Shown piece after piece: positions 59,788 through 64,000 of a DNA stretch of 64,000 bases; position 1 is the stretch's first letter; each line of letters opens with the position of its first letter. The notes under the pieces are model-generated. The model had not been told where the DNA came from. It saw nothing but the letters and a program-made list of their open reading frames with translations, and made no database searches. The stretch is from Dactylosporangium fulvum (lineage in GTDB: Bacteria > Actinomycetota > Actinomycetes > Mycobacteriales > Micromonosporaceae), in contig NZ_CP073720.1 in the NCBI RefSeq assembly GCF_025137375.1, positions 8,208,501 through 8,272,500 of the forward strand, given 5' to 3'. The position numbers and the translations under genes were made by a program.

Positions 59788-60770
59788 AACCGTTCGCCTA
59801 CGAACGGGTCGGCGAACCGGCCGCCGCCCTCGCCACCATGGTCCGGCCGGGCACCGTGTACCTCGCCGGCGGCACCAATCTCGTCGACCTCATGAAGCTC
59901 GGGGTGGCCTGCCCGGACCTCGTGGTGGACGTGAACGACCTGCCGTACCGCGACATCGAGGCGCTGCCGGACGGCGGTATGCGCATCGGCGCCCTGGTGT
60001 CCAACAGCGACCTGGCGGCCGACCGCGACCTGCGGACCAGGTTCCCCGCGGTGTCGCTGGCGCTGCTGTCCGGCGCGTCCGGGCAACTGCGCAACCGCGC
60101 GACGGTCGGCGGGAACCTGCTCCAGCGCACCCGGTGCCGGTACTTCCAGGACGTCACCAAGGCGTGCAACAAGCGCGACCCCGGCGCGGGCTGCGCGGCC
60201 CGCGAGGGCGATCACCGGGACCTCGCGATCCTGGGCTCGTCGCCGCAGTGCATCGCCACGAACCCGTCGGACCTCGCGGTCGCACTGTCCATTATGGACG
60301 CCTCGATCGAGACCTACGGCCCGCACGGTCCGGACAGCTTCAGCATCCACGACTTCTACCGCCGCCCGGGCGAACGACCGGAACGGGACACGAACCTGCC
60401 GCACGGCTCGTTAGTGACGGGAGTCGTACTGCCACCGCTGCCGATGGCGGCCACGTCGACCTACCGCAAGGTCCGGGACCGGGCGTCGTTCGCGTTCGCC
60501 ACCGCGTCGGTCGCCGCCGCCCTCGACGTGCGCGACGGCATCGTCCACGACGTGCGGCTGGCCTACGGCGCCGTCGCCCACCTGCCGTGGCGTGCGTGGG
60601 CCGCGGAGCGGGCGATGCGCGGCGCACCGGCCACCGTGGACACCTTCGAGCGCGCCGCCGACGAGGAACTGGCCGGCGCGCGTCCGTTGCGGGACAACGC
60701 CTTCAAGGTACCGCTGGTGCGGAACCTCACCGTGGCGGTCCTGCGCAAGATGACGGAGGCGAACTGGTGA
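59784..60770 (+). CDS. paoB: Aldehyde oxidoreductase, FAD/[4Fe-4S] subunit (PaoB/YagS-like)
   Basis: 328 residues. FAD-binding LAGGTNLVDLMK, then LRNRATVGGNLLQRTRCRYF and the cluster loop CRYFQDVTKACNKRDPGAGC with a fourth Cys in CIATNP, typical of the PaoB type and absent from xanthine dehydrogenase FAD subunits. Both flanks overlap neighbours (GTGA), so subunits are made in step. Confidence 0.95.
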   Translation: MKPFAYERVGEPAAALATMVRPGTVYLAGGTNLVDLMKLGVACPDLVVDVNDLPYRDIEALPDGGMRIGALVSNSDLAADRDLRTRFPAVSLALLSGASGQLRNRATVGGNLLQRTRCRYFQDVTKACNKRDPGAGCAAREGDHRDLAILGSSPQCIATNPSDLAVALSIMDASIETYGPHGPDSFSIHDFYRRPGERPERDTNLPHGSLVTGVVLPPLPMAATSTYRKVRDRASFAFATASVAAALDVRDGIVHDVRLAYGAVAHLPWRAWAAERAMRGAPATVDTFERAADEELAGARPLRDNAFKVPLVRNLTVAVLRKMTEANW

Positions 60771-62875
60771 GCGTCGCACAGGTCGGCCCGGTCCGGACGC
60801 GCGGCATCGGCGAGCCGATGCCGCGGGTCGAGGCGCGGGACAAGGTGACCGGGCACGCACCGTACGCCGTCGACCATCCGGTGCCGGGCGCCGTGTACGC
60901 CTGGCCGGTGCAGGCCGCCTTCGCCAAGGGCCGGGTGACCTCCGTGGACACCTCACCGGCGCTCGCCGTCGACGGCGTCCTCACCGTGCTGTGGCACGCC
61001 AACGCGCCCCGGCTCCAACCGGCCGGCGACCCGGGGATGCTGGTCCTGCAGGGACCCGAGATCCGGTTCCACGGCCAGATCGTCGCGCTGGTCGTCGCCA
61101 CGTCGCTGGAGAGCGCCCGTGAGGGCGCCGACGCGGTGGTGGTCCACGCCAGGATCGAACCCGCCGACACCGTCCTGCGTACCGACCACCCCGGCCTGTA
61201 CCACCCGGAGGTGGTCAACGCCGGCTACGTCGGCAGCACCGCGGTCGGCGACTTCGACGCCGGGTTCGAGGACGCCCCGGTGCGGGTCGACGCGACCTAC
61301 CGCACCCCGGCCGAGCACCACAACCCGATGGAGCCGCACGCCACGACCGCGTTCTGGGAGCGCGGGCACCTGGTCGTCTTCGACTCCTCACAGTCCTCCT
61401 CGACCGTCAAGGACACCCTCGCCGGCCTGTTCGAGCTGCCGCCGCAGCTGGTGCGGGTGGTCAACGAGCACGTCGGCGGCGGGTTCGGCAGCAAGGGCAC
61501 CGCACGTGTCAACGCGGTGCTCGCCGCGATGGCGTCGCGGCAGGTGGGCCGGCCGGTGAAGCTCGCCATGACCCGGAAGATGCTGTTCTCCACGGTCGGC
61601 TACCGCACACCGACCATCCAGCGGATCCGGCTCGGCGCCGACCTGGACGGGCGGCTGGTCGCGATCGCCCACGACGCGGTGAGCCAGACGTCGAAGATCG
61701 CCGAGTTCGTCGAGCAGAGCGCCGTCATCAGCCGGATCATGTACGCGGCGCCGAACCGCGCCACCTCGCATCGCGTCGTCGCCCTCGACGTGCCGCCACC
61801 GATCTGGATGCGCGCACCCGGCGAGTCCCCCGGGTCGTTCGCCCTCGAGTCGGCGATCGACGAGCTGGCCGTGGCCGGCGGCTGGGACCCGGTGCGGCTG
61901 CGCATCGACAACGACACGCGGACCGACCCGGAGGAGGGCATGCCGTTCAGCAGCCGGCACCTCGTCGAGTGCCTGCGCGAGGGCGCCGAGCGGTTCGGCT
62001 GGGAGGGCCGGGACCCGCGCCCCGCCATTCGCCGCGAGGGACAGTGGCTGATCGGCACCGGCGTCGCGGCGTCGACGTTCCCGGCGATCACGTGGCCGTC
62101 GACGGCGACCGTCCGGGCCACCGCCGACGACCACTTCGACGTCGAGGTCAACGGGGCGGACATCGGCACGGGCGCCCGCACGGTCCTGCGCCAGATCGCC
62201 GCCGACGCGCTCGGCGTGGCCTTGCCGTGCGTGGAGATCACGGTCGGCGACAGCGACATCGGCCCGGCACCGGTCGCCGGCGGCTCCATGGGCACGTCGT
62301 CGTGGGGCTGGGCGGTGACGAAGGCGTGCCGTCTCGTACGGGAACGGATCGACCGGGACTTCCACGGGCGTGTCCCGTCGGAGGGCGTCGCCGTCCGGGC
62401 CGACACCACGCCGGAGGTGTCGTCGCGGGAGCCCTACGCCCGGCATGCGTTCGGGGCACAGTTCTGCGAGGTCAGGGTGGACGCCTACACGGGCGAGATC
62501 CGCGTCGGCCGCCTGCTGGGCATGTTCGCGGCGGGCCGGATCGTCAACCCGACGACGGCCCGGTCACAGCTCCTGGGCGGCATGACGATGGGCCTCTCGA
62601 TGGCGCTGCTCGAGCAGAGCATCATGGACTCCCGCACGGGCGACTACGTCACCGACGACCTGGCGAGCTATCACGTGGCCGTCAACGCCGACGTGCCGCG
62701 GATCGAGGTCGGTTGGCTGGACGAGGACGATCCGCACCTGAATCCGATGGGCTCGAAGGGCATCGGCGAGCTCGGCATCGTGGGCACGGCGGCCGCCGTG
62801 GCCAACGCGGTGTACCACGCCACCGGCATCCGCGTCCGCAAGCTCCCGATCACGATTGCCGACCTGCTGCAGTAG
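60767..62875 (+). CDS. paoC: Aldehyde oxidoreductase, molybdopterin subunit (PaoC/YagR-like)
   Basis: 702 residues. Two-domain molybdenum hydroxylase fold with GHAPYAVDHPVPGAVYAW at the N-terminus, EHVGGGFGSKGTARVNAV (cofactor site), WMRAPGESPG and the catalytic glutamate in SKGIGELGIVG. Oxidises aromatic or aliphatic aldehydes to acids. No maturation gene (xdhC/paoD-like) is in the window. Confidence 0.95.
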   Translation: MSVAQVGPVRTRGIGEPMPRVEARDKVTGHAPYAVDHPVPGAVYAWPVQAAFAKGRVTSVDTSPALAVDGVLTVLWHANAPRLQPAGDPGMLVLQGPEIRFHGQIVALVVATSLESAREGADAVVVHARIEPADTVLRTDHPGLYHPEVVNAGYVGSTAVGDFDAGFEDAPVRVDATYRTPAEHHNPMEPHATTAFWERGHLVVFDSSQSSSTVKDTLAGLFELPPQLVRVVNEHVGGGFGSKGTARVNAVLAAMASRQVGRPVKLAMTRKMLFSTVGYRTPTIQRIRLGADLDGRLVAIAHDAVSQTSKIAEFVEQSAVISRIMYAAPNRATSHRVVALDVPPPIWMRAPGESPGSFALESAIDELAVAGGWDPVRLRIDNDTRTDPEEGMPFSSRHLVECLREGAERFGWEGRDPRPAIRREGQWLIGTGVAASTFPAITWPSTATVRATADDHFDVEVNGADIGTGARTVLRQIAADALGVALPCVEITVGDSDIGPAPVAGGSMGTSSWGWAVTKACRLVRERIDRDFHGRVPSEGVAVRADTTPEVSSREPYARHAFGAQFCEVRVDAYTGEIRVGRLLGMFAAGRIVNPTTARSQLLGGMTMGLSMALLEQSIMDSRTGDYVTDDLASYHVAVNADVPRIEVGWLDEDDPHLNPMGSKGIGELGIVGTAAAVANAVYHATGIRVRKLPITIADLLQ

Positions 62876-62965
62876 CCCACGCAGCCCGACCCGGCTGTCC
62901 ACAACGCCGGGTGGCACACGTCACGTGTCATGACGGAAGGTCTCGGAAACGTCCCCGGTTGTAAG

Positions 62966-62988
62966 GGTTGAGCGACAGGGGCTCAACC
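62966..62988. promoter_or_regulatory. HAIR-like operator (HspR site) before hsp20
   Basis: GGTTGAGC (62966-62973), 7-base spacer, GCTCAACC (62981-62988), close to the HspR consensus CTTGAGT-N7-ACTCAAG. It lies 15 bp before the ATG, so binding would block transcription of hsp20. Confidence 0.75.
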
Positions 62989-63003
62989 TTGGAGGGACAC
63001 ATC

Positions 63004-63423
63004 ATGTTGCTGCGCACCGCACCGTTCCGGGACTTCGACACCTTCGCCGGCCAGTTCTTCGACTCCACCCGCCGCGGCGCGAGCGCACCGCTCGACGCGT
63101 ACCGCGACGGCGACACCTTCTACGTGGAGATCGACCTGCCCGGCGTCGACCCGGCCAGCATCGACGCGACCGTCGACCGCAACGTGCTCACGGTCCGCGC
63201 CGAGCGCACCCGCGCCCAGCGCGAGGGCCTGCGCCGCGTGATCACCGAGCGTGCGACCGGCACCGTCACCCGCCGGCTCGTCCTGGGCGACAGCCTCGAC
63301 ACCGACCGGCTCGAGGCGAACTACGACAACGGCGTGCTCACGCTGAGCATCCCGGTGGCCGAGAAGGCCCGGCCGCGCAAGATCGAAATCGGCACCGCGA
63401 ACCGGGAGCTGGCCTCCGCCTAG
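63004..63423 (+). CDS. hsp20: Small heat shock protein (Hsp20/alpha-crystallin)
   Basis: 139 residues from ATG 63004 with GGAGGG 8 bases upstream. Alpha-crystallin domain from APLDAYRDGDTFYVEIDLPG to GVLTLSIPVAEKARPRKIEI, with the C-terminal IxI-type motif. Holds unfolding proteins during heat stress. Controlled by the HAIR-like site upstream and followed by a very strong terminator. Confidence 0.95.
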   Translation: MLLRTAPFRDFDTFAGQFFDSTRRGASAPLDAYRDGDTFYVEIDLPGVDPASIDATVDRNVLTVRAERTRAQREGLRRVITERATGTVTRRLVLGDSLDTDRLEANYDNGVLTLSIPVAEKARPRKIEIGTANRELASA

Positions 63424-63440
63424 TAGCCCCACCCCGAAAT

Positions 63441-63483
63441 ACGCGACGGGCCGCGACCCTGGCAGGGTCGCGGCCCGTCGCGT
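63441..63483 (+). terminator. Strong hairpin terminator after hsp20
   Basis: A perfect 20-bp stem (63441-63460 with 63464-63483) around a 3-base loop, then TTC. Likely also serves the converging lsr2 gene. Confidence 0.9.
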
Positions 63484-63691
63484 TTCGACGCGGATTTGCG
63501 AATCGATCGGCGTCGGCACCACCGGTAATTCCAGGGACGCCGGCGGTGATCATCGGCGGCATTCCCGGCGTTGCATTCCGGCGGCGAGGTTCCGTGCGTC
63601 GACAAAGCGATCGGCGCGACCGGCCGCCGGGCGTGGGAACGGGCCACGACCACGACGGCACGACCGCGCCGACGGTTGCTTGCCGTTGCGG

Positions 63692-64000
63692 CTAACGACC
63701 GGCCTCGGCGTGGTAGCGATCGACGATGTCCTGCTTGATCCGGCCCCGGTCGGAAACCTCGATCCCCTTCGCCTGCGCCCATTCCCGAATCGCACGGTTC
63801 TGGTCGCGGTCGCCGCGGGTGACGCTGCGACCGCGGACCTCCCGGCCGCGCGAGGTGGCCACGACGCCACCCCGTCCGATTTTCGTCGCGGCGGCGACGA
63901 ACGGCGCCACCGCGTCACGCAGCTTCGCGGCGTTGGCGGCGGACAGGTCGATCTCGTACTGCACGCCGTCGAGCGCGAAGACGATACTCTCGGCGGCGGG
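63692..64000 (-). CDS. lsr2: Lsr2 nucleoid protein, most of gene (5' end outside window)
   Basis: The frame is open to the right edge and reads ESIVFALDGVQYEIDLSAAN (dimerisation domain), a basic linker and the AT-hook-like domain IREWAQAKGIEVSDRGRIKQ ... VDRYHAEAG. Lsr2 is the actinobacterial xenogeneic silencer that coats AT-rich DNA. Only the first few residues are missing. Confidence 0.93.
   Translation of the reverse strand, partial: PAAESIVFALDGVQYEIDLSAANAAKLRDAVAPFVAAATKIGRGGVVATSRGREVRGRSVTRGDRDQNRAIREWAQAKGIEVSDRGRIKQDIVDRYHAEAGR

Overview
The window is very GC-rich with strong GC bias at third codon positions, GTG/ATG starts, many 4-bp stop/start overlaps, an Lsr2 gene, an HspR-type (HAIR-like) operator in front of an Hsp20 gene, a maleylpyruvate-isomerase-like (mycothiol-type) protein, a polyprenol-phosphate mannose pathway and several domains I associate with actinobacteria (MEDS, DUF6158, actinobacterial GPP34). 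This points to a chromosomal segment of a filamentous actinomycete, most likely Micromonosporaceae (Actinoplanes/Micromonospora-like); the family assignment is inference. There is no rRNA and one tRNA (Val-CAC).

Layout. 0-1.4 kb: end of an aldehyde dehydrogenase gene and a zinc alcohol dehydrogenase. 1.5-5.4 kb: four tandem same-strand paralogs sharing an uncharacterised C-terminal domain, downstream of a KdpE-like response regulator, with phased CAAG repeats before both. 5.6-10.8 kb: DUF89 phosphatase-like protein, DUF1232 protein, decayed GH20, DUF6158, a TRM11-like methyltransferase and two MEDS sensor proteins. 10.9-21.2 kb: tRNA-Val followed by an accessory-looking stretch with small membrane proteins, a decayed IS481-type transposase, a TnpB (IS605-type) element lying between two genes of a mannosylation pathway, a truncated aminoglycoside phosphotransferase, and a membrane-protein/VOC run-on frame. 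21.4-33.7 kb: CadD-like transporter, GPP34 protein, APC permease with GNAT, secreted GH30-CBM13 enzyme facing a LacI regulator, SRPBCC protein, histidine kinase, DedA, response regulator and chemoreceptor-like protein. 33.7-41.2 kb: MMPL exporter with tandem operator boxes and an ArsR remnant, methyltransferase/HxlR divergent pair, DUF2786 protein, a small membrane protein, an apparently orphaned LacI-type operator pair and a POT-family transporter.

41.3-46.2 kb is a compact signalling locus: CheB-like methylesterase, STAS-HATPase protein, CheR with PAS and a long coiled coil, and a STAS domain fused to a SigB/SigF-type sigma factor. All STAS domains seen here lack the usual phosphorylatable serine. 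46.2-51.3 kb: minisatellite, hemerythrin protein, CHAT/TPR fragment, a TGT-superfamily protein (tRNA-guanine-transglycosylase-like) behind nested palindromes, an SDR and an internally deleted SDR. 51.3-58 kb: two exporter loci (ABC-permease-DesK-type kinase-regulator, and a three-gene ABC-2 system). 58-64 kb: AraC remnant, quinone-oxidoreductase-like gene, PaoABC-type molybdenum aldehyde oxidoreductase, Hsp20 and the start of lsr2.

Several genes are decayed (GH20, IS481 transposase, APH, ArsR, CHAT, SDR, AraC), so parts of the window are undergoing reductive loss. Two long palindromes about 50 kb apart share a core sequence and both sit between converging genes. The best candidates for undescribed biology are the four-paralog cluster with its CAAG repeats, the CheB/CheR/STAS-sigma locus, and the stand-alone TGT-like protein.
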